Shown here one piece after another: positions 44,766-53,885 of a stretch of DNA of 64,000 nt; positions within the stretch are counted from its first letter, which is position 1; every line of letters starts with the position of its first letter. Both the position numbers and the translations under genes were made by a program. This DNA comes from Novosphingobium sp. MW5 (GTDB taxonomy: Bacteria > Pseudomonadota > Alphaproteobacteria > Sphingomonadales > Sphingomonadaceae): positions 62,001-126,000 of the forward strand of contig JAPCWB010000004.1 of assembly GCA_025938935.1 (NCBI GenBank), in the 5' to 3' direction. The notes beneath the pieces are model-generated. The model did not search any database, had not been told where the DNA came from, and worked only from the letters and a program-made list of their open reading frames with translations.

Positions 44766-46653
44766 TCAGCCCACCAGACCGCCATCCTCGCGCGTCACCG
44801 CCACCACCGACGAGCGCGGCACGCCGTTGCCGGTGGGCCAGGTGCCGCCCGGGTGCTGGATGCCGACGAACATCGTGCGGCGATCCTCGGACCAGCACAG
44901 GCCGGTCACTTCCGAGCCGTTCGGCCCGGTCAGGAAGCGGGCCATCGCGCCGGTTGCCGGATCACCGGCCAGCATCTGGTTGTTGCCCTGACCGGCAAAG
45001 TCACCCTCGTTGCTGTCGTCGCCGTCGGTCTGCACCCAGAGCAGGCCGGTCGAGTCAAACGCCATCCCGTCGGGCGAGTTGAACATGTTGCCCGCCGTCA
45101 CGTTGTCCGAGCCGCCGTAAGCGTCCGAATGCACCGCCGGGTTGCCCGCCATCACATAGAGATCCCAGGCAAAGCCGGTCGCCGCGTGGTCGTCGTCATG
45201 GGGGAACCAGCGCACGATCTGGCCGTACTGGTTGGCTTCACGCGGGTTGGGGCCGCCCACCGGCGTCTCGTCGCCGCCCGCGTTGGTGCGGGTGCCGCGG
45301 CGGGTGTTGTTGGTCAGGCAGCAATAGGCCTCGACCGCGTAGGGGTTGACCGCGACCCATTCGGGCCGGTCCATCGTCGTCGCCCCCACCGCCGAGCCAG
45401 CGGTCCGCGTGAAGATCAGCAGCTCGGCCATCTCCATGCCGGTCGATTCAGGCGTCAGGGCCAGCCATTCGCCGGTCATGTCGTCGTTGAATTTGGCGGC
45501 ATAGAGCGTGCCGTCATCCAACAGACCCTCGGTCGAGCCACCGGGGGTATAGACGCCGTTCGAGACGAACTTGTACAGGAACTCGCCGCGCTCATCGTCG
45601 CCCATATAGACAACAACCCGCCCGTCACGCGCCAGAACCACCTCGGCATTCTCATGCTTGAAACGGCCCAGACCGGTGTGCTTGACCGGGGTCGAGGTCG
45701 GATCGGTCGGATCAATCTCGACCACCCAGCCCGCGCGGTGCGGCTCGTTCGGCTCCTGCGTCACGTCGAAACGCGCGTCCCACTTGTGGTAGTCATAGCC
45801 CCAACCCTCGGGGTCGATGCCATAACGGGTGTAGCCGGCAGCGATCTTCTCGTCCGCCGGCATCTCACCGGTCGCGCCGAAGTAGCCGTTGAAGTTTTCT
45901 TCGCAGGTCAGATACGTGCCCCAGGGCGTCTTGCCCGAGCCACAGTTGTTCAGCGTGCCCAGCGCCTGCATCCCCGACGCATCGGCCGAGGTCTGCATCA
46001 GCGCATGGCCCGCGGCAGGCCCGGTCAGCGTCATCGGCGAGTTGTGGTGCAGGCGGCGGTTGAACGGGCTGTCCACGACAACGGACCAGCCGTTCTCAGT
46101 CTCGGCGATCTCCATCACCGACACACCCTGCAACTGCTGCAGCTTGAGAACGTCCTCGGCATTGGCCGGAACCCCCTCTTGCGCGGCGGGCAGGTTGATG
46201 TCGTTGTTGGTGTATTCCTGGTTGATCGCGATCAGCTGGATGACCGCGGAACGAGAAGGTCTCCATCCCGTCGGTGTTCTCACCAAACACGCGGTCCGAC
46301 CCGGCAACCGGGCCACCCTCGGCCACATCGTAGCCCTGGGCGTCCGAGAACAGCGCATCGCCCCAGCTGACCAGCACCTGAGAGCGGTAACCAGCGGGCA
46401 CATGCACCACGCCATCGGTCTGCGCGTCGATCGGGGTGAAGGGGAAGCGCGCGGTGGTCGAGGCCAGCGCGCTGCGCCCGCTCAACATCCCGGTGCCCAT
46501 CACCATGGCGCCCGAGCCAAAGGCCAGCACACCGCGCAGGAAACCCCGGCGGTTCAAGGCGCTCTCGACCACACGGTCAAAATCATTCTCAGGAGAGCGC
46601 GGGAAGTTCAGCTCGTCCCACTCGTCGGCGGAGAGTTTGGTCTTGTCGGTCAT
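44766..46653 (-). CDS. phoX: PhoX-family alkaline phosphatase (frameshift)
   Basis: Secreted Ca/Fe-dependent phosphatase that frees phosphate from organic esters in the periplasm. The leader holds a Tat signal, LNRRGFLRGVLAFGSGAMV, near residues 33-51, after a polar stretch (MTDKTKLSADEWDELN). The mature protein includes AGYRSQVLVSWGDAL, and after a break near 46252 LNNCGSGKTPWGTYLTCEEN, GRFKHENAEVVLA, YMGDDERGEFLYKFVS and RPEWVAVNP, which carry the metal-site Glu/Asp/Cys residues of PhoX. About 628 residues. A three-unit Pho box lies 75 bases upstream, so expression is PhoB-dependent; an intrinsic terminator follows. Confidence 0.92.
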
Positions 46654-46727
46654 CGTGGCTATCCGTTTCTTGCGTTGGCTGCACGGGGTCAGTCGCGCAT
46701 CGGATAGGCGAGTCGTGAAACGGGGAG

Positions 46728-46756
46728 GTGACAGGAGGGTGACAGGTTTGTGACGG
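46728..46756 (-). promoter_or_regulatory. Pho box (PhoB-binding site) of phoX
   Basis: Minus strand: CCGTCAC, CTGTCAC and CTGTCAC, each separated by 4 bases (11-base period). This matches the PhoB direct-repeat consensus CTGTCAT with 4-base AT/GC spacers. The array ends 75 bases upstream of the phoX start codon. Confidence 0.85.
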
Positions 46757-46892
46757 GGGCTTTGGGGCCGAAGCGGACCTTCGTGCCACGCGCGGCGAAC
46801 GGCCGCATCGAGCCCAACATTGACCGATGCTGCAAACGCAACGAATGTCCGCAACAGTGTTACGTTTCTGATAAGGGATCACGTCGTCCGGT

Positions 46893-48014
46893 TTAGTATT
46901 CTTGGTGCCAAACCACGTTACCTTCCCGGTCAATGTAGGAGTAGCGGTCCAAAGAATTTCCATCTGCCGGATATCTTACACGGGCCAATCCGTGTTGAAA
47001 CGGATGGTCAGAATTGAACTGCGCAGCGATGGCAGCTTCTCCTGATAAATCCAGATAACCCGAAACTTTGCCCAGTCTGAAGCTTGCACGACCATCATGG
47101 AAATCTCCGGTTTGCATTTCGGGTTTGAACCAGCGGGGTCGCCCTGAAACTCCCGGCATCACGGGCCGACCGTCTGGATATAAGTACATGGAACCTTTGC
47201 AGGCGTCATTGATACGTACTACGCCGCCGGACAGCCTTGGGATTACGATTGGGAGCGTTGGCGACGAGAAGGTCATTGGAAGCTGGCCGATGACCGCCGT
47301 CGAGGCGACGTCATAAACGTCGGCATGGCTCTGATCAGACTTGGCGACAATCCAAAGTCCGTCCTCTACAGTGGGCAGAAAAAATGGATCGTCAATCTGG
47401 AAACTACGCGGAAACACGGGTGAGCCTTCATAGGTCAGGATGTTTGCTGCACCATCTTTCACGACAGTAACATAAGGGTCTGTTTGCGATAGAGAAATTC
47501 TATCATAGATCGGCGGAATGATAACCTGGCCCTCGTGATTCATCAGTCCCCTCTTTTCAGTCGCCTTCGGACTTTTCGAGAATACGTAGAATCCGTTCAT
47601 GGCTTTTGAGATATACGCCTCAAATGCGATGGAACCATCGATCCGCATCGCGTAATAGCGGGTCTCGCCAAGGAAATAAAATTCACGCCCATCGAGCTTC
47701 CAAAGCTCTTGATTGCCGGCATCCACTTCATGCACCACACCAAAAATACCGTGCGCGTCAGGTGCTGCGAAATTAATCGGCTGATGATCCTTTGGAAACT
47801 CGAAAACCGTTTCACCGCCTTCATCAATAACGATAGGCTGCTTTGCCCCCGGGCGCTGGACGACAGTATACCCAGCGTCAGAAAAGACTTTTCTCTGATA
47901 CAAGACCGTGTTCAGGAATTGCGGCTCTATCTTTACGTTCCCTTGCCGATCCATAAAACCCATAAGGGGTTTCCAGAAATCTGAGGTCTTGCGGAGTATC
48001 GCGAACAGGGGCAT
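46893..48014 (-). CDS. WG-repeat protein
   Basis: A 373-residue protein made of WG/KWG-type beta repeats: GFMDRQGNVKIEPQF, RGLMNHEGQVIIPPIYDRI, SGYLDLSGEAAIAAQFNSDHPF and YSYIDREGNVVWHQEY at the end. Such repeats usually form beta-propeller-like binding surfaces. No signal peptide or catalytic motif is seen, and the function is unknown. Codon use and base composition differ clearly from the neighbours: many AAA, TAT, GAA and AT-ending codons, giving visibly lower G+C than the rest of the window. This suggests recent horizontal gain. The reading frame is intact. Confidence 0.82.
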   Translation of the reverse strand: MPLFAILRKTSDFWKPLMGFMDRQGNVKIEPQFLNTVLYQRKVFSDAGYTVVQRPGAKQPIVIDEGGETVFEFPKDHQPINFAAPDAHGIFGVVHEVDAGNQELWKLDGREFYFLGETRYYAMRIDGSIAFEAYISKAMNGFYVFSKSPKATEKRGLMNHEGQVIIPPIYDRISLSQTDPYVTVVKDGAANILTYEGSPVFPRSFQIDDPFFLPTVEDGLWIVAKSDQSHADVYDVASTAVIGQLPMTFSSPTLPIVIPRLSGGVVRINDACKGSMYLYPDGRPVMPGVSGRPRWFKPEMQTGDFHDGRASFRLGKVSGYLDLSGEAAIAAQFNSDHPFQHGLARVRYPADGNSLDRYSYIDREGNVVWHQEY

Positions 48015-48617
48015 GAACTGTTTCCTTCTAGATCAGTGAAGCGGCGCGACACTCGGCTTGTTCCTTCCAATCAATCGCTAGCCGGGAGGTCCAACGCAAG
48101 AGTGATTGATATTAGCCGCGCCGTGATCTCGAAGCCGTCGCTTCGAAAAGGCGCCGTGAAAGCTCAGTTTGTCCCGCGCTGCGGACGTGGGAACCCTTTG
48201 CAGCGAACCACGGCTTTCCACCCGAAACGGACCTTGAGGCGACTCAAGACAGCGCGGTGCGGGACGGCATGGTGGCTTTGGCGAAAGAGGTATCGTTCGA
48301 CCTTGGAGGCGCATGCGACATCGCCTTCCTCCGCAGCGTCATGACCGCGCACTATCCCCAGGCTGTGATCGTTGCCACGGGCCTGAACGCAACGGGACCC
48401 GACAACGTCGACACGTCGCCGCTGGCTGGGGTCGCCTTGAAGGGATCTTACGGTGACGTGATCGCACTGGCCGCCGTCATGGTCCTGAGCGGTCGGCTCG
48501 CATCTGGCACACAGCGATTGCGTCCAGTATTGGTCAGGTGCGTTTTGCTCAAGACTGCGCAGAGTTGCAGAAGCTGGCGCGGGGCAATCCAGTGCACTTT
48601 CGATAGGGACATTCCCG
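48015..48617. other. Region without a supported gene; possible gene remnants
   Basis: About 600 bases between the WG-repeat gene and the acetyltransferase. A plus-strand open frame (48257-48631) gives 124 residues with no recognisable family and no ribosome site. Phrases such as CCCGAAACGGACCTT near 48220 resemble CCGAAGCGGACCTT near 46772, on the other side of the WG-repeat gene, so short imperfect repeats may flank the insert. Nothing firmer can be said. Confidence 0.4.
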
Positions 48618-49191
48618 ATGACCGATCTTGAAACGACTACCATCTCCTTGGACATCGCGTCTGAGAGCGATCTGCCGCGTTTTCGCAGGGATCTGCAGGA
48701 GGCTTTTGCAATCGCTGCCGTTGAGGCCTTCGGGCCGCTGCGCGACGGGCCGATCCCGTCGGACGCGGACGTGTCGGCATCCTTCACGGCACCGGGCGCC
48801 GTGGTGCATCGCATTCTGTTGAATGGACAGTGGGTTGGCGGGGCTGTGGTCTCGATCGATGAAGAGAGCAATCATAACTCGCTCGATCTGTTTTACGTGC
48901 AGGCGGGCGACATCGGACGCGGCATCGGACGCCGGGCTTGGAGCGCGATCGAGGCCCTCTATCCCCAGACGCAGGTCTGGACGACGGTCACGCCCTGTTT
49001 CGAGCGACGCAATATCCACTTCTACGTGAATGTTCTGTGGCTTCCACATCGTCGAATACCACCATGCGGGCAATCCTGACCTGTCGCCGCAGGGATCCAG
49101 CGACGATATGAGTGACGATGAAATGTTCAGGTTCGAGAAGCGCGTTCAGCCCGCGCAAGATGCCAAGGCAATGGGGACGGACAGTCCTTAA
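48618..49191 (+). CDS. GNAT-family N-acetyltransferase (frameshift)
   Basis: Acetyl-CoA-dependent transferase of about 190 residues. After MTDLETTTISLDIASESDL come VHRILLNGQWVGGAVVSIDEE and the acetyl-CoA loop GDIGRGIGRRAWSAIEALYP (motif A, R/Q-x-x-G-x-G/R) near residue 97, then TPCFERRNIHFYVN. A break near 49035 shifts the frame; the corrected tail CGFHIVEYHHAGNPDLSPQG fits the GNAT F-Y-x-x-x-G-F pattern and stops at 49191. The target is unknown. The gene lies at the edge of the lower-GC insert. Confidence 0.72.
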
Positions 49192-49398
49192 GCGGACAGG
49201 GCCAAGTTGGGCGGCGGGAACAGGGCCGACAGGTGCCGGCAAGGCTTGCGTTTACGCCCGCATCATTCGGACAGCACACGTCAATACGGATCGCAGCGAC
49301 TCTGCCGCTTCGCGCCCAAACATACATCGCAAGTCCAGTGCCGCCAGACCTCGTCGCCCCCATCACCGATGCAGGCCACCCCGGGGGACATTCCCTAG
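49192..49398. other. Gap between acetyltransferase and trpA, no gene supported
   Basis: About 200 bases with no convincing open frame. Together with the repeat that follows it separates the insert region from core trpA. Confidence 0.4.
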
Positions 49399-49462
49399 GA
49401 AACCCTTAACGCCCCCCGCTAACCCCTTGATCTGACACACCCCGCCAAGCTGTCCCATCGTG
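49399..49462 (-). repeat. GTTAAC/GTCCC intergenic repeat, copy 2
   Basis: Minus strand: GGTCCCACGATGGGACAG hairpin, GGCGGGGTGTG, AAGGGGTTAGCGG and GCGTTAAGGG. It begins 12 bases after the trpA stop and matches the element after phoX at 44702-44641 in order and in most bases. The hairpin probably serves as the trpA 3' end. Confidence 0.55.
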
Positions 49463-49473
49463 GGACCAGGCTC

Positions 49474-50265
49474 TCACCCCCGGTGCGCGCCCTCGGCCAG
49501 CGAGGCGACGAAAGCCAGCACGTCTGCGACCGATTTCCCCGCGCCGATCTCTTTCACGATCGCCGAGCCGACCACGCAGCCATCCGCGACCGAGGCGATG
49601 CTCTGCGCCGTCTCGGGGGTCGAGATGCCGAAGCCCACGATCACCGGCAGATCCGTCGCCGCCTTGATCCGGGCGACCTCAGGCGCAACATCGCTTGCCT
49701 GCGCCGCCGCCGCCCCGGTGGTCCCGGTGACCGACACGTAATAGACAAACCCGGACGTGTTCTGCAGCACCTTGGGCAGCCGCTTGTCGTCGGTCGTCGG
49801 CGTCGCCAGCCGGATGAAGTTCATCCCCGCCGCCTGCGCGGGCAGGCACAGCTCGCTGTCTTCTTCGGGCGGCAGGTCGACCACGATCAGCCCGTCGATG
49901 CCAGCGAGGACCGCGTCGGCCAGAAACCGGTCCACACCGCGCGCATAGATCGGGTTGTAGTAGCCCATCAGCACGATCGGGGTGGTCGCATCCCCGGACC
50001 GGAAAGCGCGGACCATATCCAGCACCTTGTCCATCGTCATGCCGCCATCCAGCGCGCGCTGACCGGCCAGCTGGATCGTCGAGCCATCCGCCATCGGGTC
50101 GGTAAAGGGCATGCCCAGCTCGATGATATCCACCCCCGCGCCGGGCAGGCCCTGCATGACCTTGAGCGAGGTCTCGGTGTCCGGGTCGCCGCCCATCATG
50201 TAAGCCACGAATGCCTTGCGCTTCTCGGCGCGCAGGCGGGCGAATGTCTCGTCGATCCTGGTCAT
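49474..50265 (-). CDS. trpA: Tryptophan synthase alpha subunit
   Basis: Cleaves indole-3-glycerol phosphate and channels indole to TrpB in the last step of tryptophan synthesis; cytoplasmic alpha2-beta2 complex. It starts MTRIDETFARLRAEKRKAFV. The TIM-barrel motifs are DIIELGMPFTDPMADGSTIQ with catalytic Glu and Asp (about residues 47 and 58), LMGYYNPIYARGVDRFL, GLIVVDLPPEE and VGFGISTPETA (phosphate site). 263 residues, intact. The start at 50265 is the family start; the frame extends 12 codons upstream. No trpB or trpF lies in this window. Confidence 0.96.
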   Translation of the reverse strand: MTRIDETFARLRAEKRKAFVAYMMGGDPDTETSLKVMQGLPGAGVDIIELGMPFTDPMADGSTIQLAGQRALDGGMTMDKVLDMVRAFRSGDATTPIVLMGYYNPIYARGVDRFLADAVLAGIDGLIVVDLPPEEDSELCLPAQAAGMNFIRLATPTTDDKRLPKVLQNTSGFVYYVSVTGTTGAAAAQASDVAPEVARIKAATDLPVIVGFGISTPETAQSIASVADGCVVGSAIVKEIGAGKSVADVLAFVASLAEGAHRG

Positions 50266-50390
50266 AGCAGTCCCCGTCCTTGAACGTCTGAGGGCTTGCA
50301 CGGGCGGGCGGCGGAAATCAAGGGGTCAGCACGCCCCGCCCCGCGTGAAACCCCTTGGAAAGGCGCCCGCCCCTCGCGTATGAGGCCAGC

Positions 50391-51336
50391 ATGGCCATAC
50401 CCCCGCCCCCGACCTGCCCCGGATCGTTACCGAGATCGCTGCCGAAATGGCCGCCGAGACCGACCGCGGCGTGGTTGCCGATTACATCCCGCAGCTGGCC
50501 GGCGTGCGGCCCGATCAGTTCGGGCTGGCGGTGGCGACGGCGGATGGCCAGCTGATCGCTGCGGGCGACACAGGGGTGCCCTTCTCGATCCAGAGCGTGT
50601 CCAAGGTGTTCACGCTGGCACTGGCTCTCGGACGGCACGGCAACGCGGTGTGGGAGCGGGTGGGGCGTGAGCCTTCGGGCGATCCGTTCAACTCTATCGT
50701 GCAGCTGGAACACGAGCGCGGACGCCCACGCAATCCCTTCATCAACGCCGGGGCCATTGCGGTCACCGACGCCATCCTGTCGCAGTATGCCCCCAAGGAA
50801 GCGCTTGGCGAAATCCTGCGCTTCATCCGCTTTCTGGCGGGCGACGACGACATCGCCATCGACCCCGCCGTGGCCCGTTCGGAAAAGCAGACCGGCTTTC
50901 GCAACGTCGCGCTGGCGAATTTCATGCGCAGCTATGGCATCGTCACCGGCCAGCCCGACAAGGTGCTGGGCGTCTACTTCCATCACTGTGCGATTGCGAT
51001 GAGCGTGCGCCAGCTGGCGATGGCCGGGCGCTTTCTGGCCTTTGACGGGCGACTGGCCCCCGACGGCGGCGCGCGGTCTCGGCCCGGATGGCGCGTCAGA
51101 TCAACGCGCTGATGCTGACCTGTGGGCATTACGACGGCTCGGGCGACTTCGCCTTTCGCGTGGGCCTGCCGGGTAAAAGCGGCGTCGGCGGCGGTATCCT
51201 CGCCGTCGCGCCGGGGCGGGCGTCCATCGGCTGCTGGTCGCCGGGGCTCAACACCATCGGCAACTCGCAACTGGCCTCCCGCGCGCTGGAGCGTCTCGCC
51301 CGGCGCACCGGCTGGTCGGTCTTTGCCGCACGCTGA
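50391..51336 (+). CDS. glsA: Glutaminase A (frameshifts)
   Basis: Serine-dependent hydrolase converting glutamine to glutamate and ammonia, of the beta-lactamase-like glutaminase family. After the ATG at 50391 a C run hides an indel; the frame with EMAAETDRGVVADYIPQLAGV follows. The catalytic FSIQSVSKVFTLALAL (S-x-x-K) is near residue 65, then NPFINAGAIAVTDAI and EKQTGFRNVALANFMRSYG. A break near 51070 precedes the C-terminus LTCGHYDGSGDFAFRVGLPGKSGVGGGILAV and ends in VFAAR. About 314 residues, normal. Confidence 0.92.
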
Positions 51337-51377
51337 GCCCCCTTGCATCCGCGCGCGCGCGGGGGCATCCAAGGCGC

Positions 51378-51791
51378 ATGGACTGGGTCAAAATCATACA
51401 TATCCTCTGCGTCATGGGCTGGATGACCTCCATCTTCGCCGTGCCGCGCGCGCTGATCTACTGGAAGCGTGAATGGGCGCAGCTGGGGGCCTTTGGGCCC
51501 TTGGGCGATCTGACGATCCGCCTGTACCGCTTTTCCGCCGGGCTGGGGGTGATCGCCCTGATCACCGGGCTGTGGATGGCGTGGTGGATCTGGAGCTTCG
51601 CGCCCTGGACGCATCTGAAGATCACGCTGGTGGCGCTGCTGGCCGCGCATTACGTCTATACAGGGATGATGGTGATGCGGGCAAAACGCGGCGAATTCCG
51701 CGAAAGCGACCTGTTTTTGCGCATCTTCAACGAGGTCAGCGTGATCGGCGTCATCGCGATCCTGTGGGTCGTGGTGGTCAAACCCTTCTGA
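51378..51791 (+). CDS. HemJ/CopD-like (UPF0093) membrane protein
   Basis: A 137-residue protein with four helices. It starts MDWVKIIHILCVMGWMTSIFAVPRALIYWKREWAQLG, where the His of IIH and the PR-x-x-x-Y segment are shared with HemJ-type protoporphyrinogen oxidases; LKITLVALLAAHYVYTG matches the later HemJ lysine/His region. HemJ converts protoporphyrinogen IX to protoporphyrin IX in many alphaproteobacteria, but annotation as CopD-family also occurs, so function is likely rather than sure. No haem genes are adjacent. Confidence 0.7.
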   Translation: MDWVKIIHILCVMGWMTSIFAVPRALIYWKREWAQLGAFGPLGDLTIRLYRFSAGLGVIALITGLWMAWWIWSFAPWTHLKITLVALLAAHYVYTGMMVMRAKRGEFRESDLFLRIFNEVSVIGVIAILWVVVVKPF

Positions 51792-51866
51792 TCGCCAACG
51801 CGGGCTTGCCGCCCGACGCCTCAGGCCCTAGAAGCGCAGCCGATACAGGACGCCGGAGGGTGAGAG

Positions 51867-52964
51867 ATGGGTTTCAAGATGGGCATCGTGGGTCTGCCGA
51901 ATGTCGGCAAGTCGACCCTGTTCAATGCACTGACCAGAACGGCGGCGGCGCAGGCTGCCAACTTCCCCTTCTGCACGATCGAGCCCAATGTGGGCGAGGT
52001 CGCGGTGCCGGATGACCGGCTCGACAAGCTGGCGGCGATTGCCGGATCCAAAGCGATCATCCCGACGCGGATGACCTTTGTCGACATCGCCGGTCTGGTG
52101 CGCGGCGCGTCCAAGGGGGAGGGCCTGGGCAACCAGTTCCTCGCCAATATCCGCGAATGCGATTCCATCGCCCATGTGCTGCGCTGCTTTGAAGATGGCG
52201 ACATCACCCATGTCGAAGGCCGGATCGACCCGGTGGCGGATGCCGAGACCATCGAGACCGAGCTGATGCTCGCCGATCTGGAAAGCATCGAACGCCGCCG
52301 CGCCAACCTCGCGCGCAAGATCAAGGGCAACGACAAGGACGCCGCCGATCAGGACCGCCTGCTCGCCGTTGCTCAGGCCGCGCTGGAAGCGGGCCGCCCG
52401 GCCCGCAGCGTGAGCGTCGCCGCCGATGACGCCCGCGCCTGGCGGCTGTTGCAGCTGCTGACGTCCAAGCCCGTGCTCTTTGTGTGCAACGTCGAGGAAA
52501 GCGCGGCCTCCACAGGGAACTCGCAGACCGAGCGCGTCGCCAAAATGGCGCAGGAGCAAGGTGCCGGAATCGTGGTCATTTCGGCCAAGATCGAGGAAGA
52601 GATCAGCCAGCTTGACGGCGAAGAAGCCGAAATGTTCCTGGACGAAATGGGTCTGGAAGAAGCCGGTCTCGACCGCCTGATCCGCGCGGGCTACGAACTG
52701 CTTGGCCTGCAGACCTATTTCACGGTCGGCCCGAAAGAGGCCCGCGCCTGGACGATCACCAAGGGCACGCTGGCCCCGGGGGCGGCAGGCGTCATCCACG
52801 GCGACTTCGAGAAGGGCTTCATCCGTTCGGAAACCATCGCCTATGCCGATTACATCGCCTACAAGGGCGAAAGCGGCGCCAAGGAAGCGGGCAAGTTCCG
52901 GGTTGAGGGCAAGACTTACGAGGTCAAGGACGGCGACGTCCTGCACTTCCTGTTCAACGCCTGA
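51867..52964 (+). CDS. ychF: Redox-regulated ATPase YchF
   Basis: Obg-like P-loop ATPase (prefers ATP over GTP) that associates with ribosomes and stress response. Motifs: MGFKMGIVGLPNVGKSTLFNALT (G1), NFPFCTIEPNVGEVAVPDDRL (G2 region), TFVDIAGLVRGASKGEGLGNQFL (G3), CNVEE (variant G4) and a C-terminal TGS domain with LQTYFTVGPKEARAWTI and GFIRSETIAYADYI. 365 residues, intact, standard length. GGAGGGTGAG lies before the ATG. A hairpin repeat begins 17 bases after the stop. Confidence 0.97.
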   Translation: MGFKMGIVGLPNVGKSTLFNALTRTAAAQAANFPFCTIEPNVGEVAVPDDRLDKLAAIAGSKAIIPTRMTFVDIAGLVRGASKGEGLGNQFLANIRECDSIAHVLRCFEDGDITHVEGRIDPVADAETIETELMLADLESIERRRANLARKIKGNDKDAADQDRLLAVAQAALEAGRPARSVSVAADDARAWRLLQLLTSKPVLFVCNVEESAASTGNSQTERVAKMAQEQGAGIVVISAKIEEEISQLDGEEAEMFLDEMGLEEAGLDRLIRAGYELLGLQTYFTVGPKEARAWTITKGTLAPGAAGVIHGDFEKGFIRSETIAYADYIAYKGESGAKEAGKFRVEGKTYEVKDGDVLHFLFNA

Positions 52965-52980
52965 TCCAGAAGAGCAGGCA

Positions 52981-53089
52981 GGGGGGCCTTGCCCCCTCTT
53001 GGCCTGACGGCCAATTCACCCCCCAGGATATTTAAGGACAGATGATAAGGGTTCGTTAACCCTGTTTCATTTTCTGTCTGAAAGTATCC
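52981..53089 (+). repeat. Composite GGATATTT intergenic repeat, copy 2
   Basis: The same element order as at 12761: hairpin GGGGGGC-CTT-GCCCCC, then TTGGCC-TGAC-GGCCAA, TTCACCCCCC, then inverted arms GGATATTT (53026-53033) and AAAGTATCC (ending 53089) with inner GACAGA / TCTGTC around GTTAAC. In this copy the centre is itself an inverted GGGTT/AACCC. It lies just after ychF. Confidence 0.75.
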
Positions 53090-53100
53090 ACGGGGGGATT

Positions 53101-53184
53101 TTCAAGGGGGCGCGTGCGTCCCCCTTGAACGGGGTGCGGGGCTGGCCCCGCGCGGCGCGAGGCCCCTCGATGGGGGCGAGCGCC
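53101..53184 (-). repeat. 31-nt hairpin repeat, copy 3, with companion hairpin
   Basis: Read on the minus strand, 53184-53154 is GGCGCTCG, inner stem CCCC/GGGC, loop CATCGAG, CTCGCGCC. It is followed by a GCGCGGGGCC region and a TTCAAGGGGG...CCCCCTTGAA hairpin (53129-53101) and AATCCCC, in the same order as at 27654-27742. In this copy the inner stem is reversed in strand sense (C on the left) relative to copies 1 and 2. Confidence 0.8.
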
Positions 53185-53353
53185 GCGCCTCGCTGGTCCT
53201 TGACGCGACCAATCGTCGGGGAGTCACCCCACGAGACCTAACGTCAAGCCGCCCGATCGGGTCGGGTTTTGGCATTGTTGCACCCACAACCGACTGCTAC
53301 CCCTGAAGTTGTGCGCCCGCACAGATTTCGCATGCCGTCTGCAGGAGGTTCCC
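53185..53353. other. Upstream region of the secreted-protein gene
   Basis: About 170 bases with no gene. The promoter of the downstream gene should lie here; no clear -10/-35 pair was assigned. The ribosome site AGGAGG at 53343-53348 precedes a TTG start. Confidence 0.4.
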
Positions 53354-53851
53354 TTGTTCCCACGTCCGACCCGCGCGCTTTTCGCGCTCTGCGCTGCCCT
53401 GTGTGCGGCCTCACCCGCCCTTGCCCAGACGCCAGCCCGCTTTCCGGCGATCCCCGAAGCGCAGATCGAAGCGGCGTTGAACAACGCCTATTGCGGGAAC
53501 ACGATCACCACAATCTCGCGCACTGTTGGCCAGATCGAGGGTTGGCGGGGGTATGCAATGCTGCTGTGTGACCCCCAGAACGAACCGGCTGGCGTTTTCG
53601 TGGCCTGGATGCAGACCAACGGCCGGCGCGAGTTCGTCCCGACTTCGGCGGACGGTGTCCCTTTCCGGATGCCAAGTTCGCCCACGGTCAATGACGGCAA
53701 TCAGCAATCTCAGGCCACCTATTTCGTGACCCGCCTTCGCAACAACGTCGCGATTTGCTACTTCGCGCGCGCCAATAGCCGCACGGCGCCCTTCACCGCC
53801 AGCTTCTGTTGGTACGTCGATGCGCAGGGTAATGTGATCGACCGGCGCTGA
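53354..53851 (+). CDS. Secreted protein of unknown function
   Basis: A 165-residue protein that I do not recognise. A perfect AGGAGG six bases upstream decides a TTG start at 53354 (LFPRPTRALFALCAALCAASPALAQ), giving a signal peptide cut after ALAQ. The mature part is about 140 residues: PARFPAIPEAQIEAALNNAY, three or four Cys (AYCGNT, LLCDPQ, AICYFA, SFCWYV) that could form disulfides, and aromatic-rich strands. An open frame continues 15 codons upstream without a ribosome site. It stands alone between ychF and purF, convergent with purF. Confidence 0.65.
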   Translation: MFPRPTRALFALCAALCAASPALAQTPARFPAIPEAQIEAALNNAYCGNTITTISRTVGQIEGWRGYAMLLCDPQNEPAGVFVAWMQTNGRREFVPTSADGVPFRMPSSPTVNDGNQQSQATYFVTRLRNNVAICYFARANSRTAPFTASFCWYVDAQGNVIDRR

Positions 53852-53861
53852 GCGCTGGACC

Positions 53862-53880
53862 GGGGCCGCTCTGCGGCCCC
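53862..53880. terminator. Hairpin between convergent secreted-protein gene and purF
   Basis: GGGGCCGC-TCT-GCGGCCCC, a perfect 8-bp stem between the stop at 53851 and the purF stop at 53886. It could end transcripts from both sides; neither side has a T tract. Confidence 0.6.
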
Positions 53881-53885
53881 TGCCC

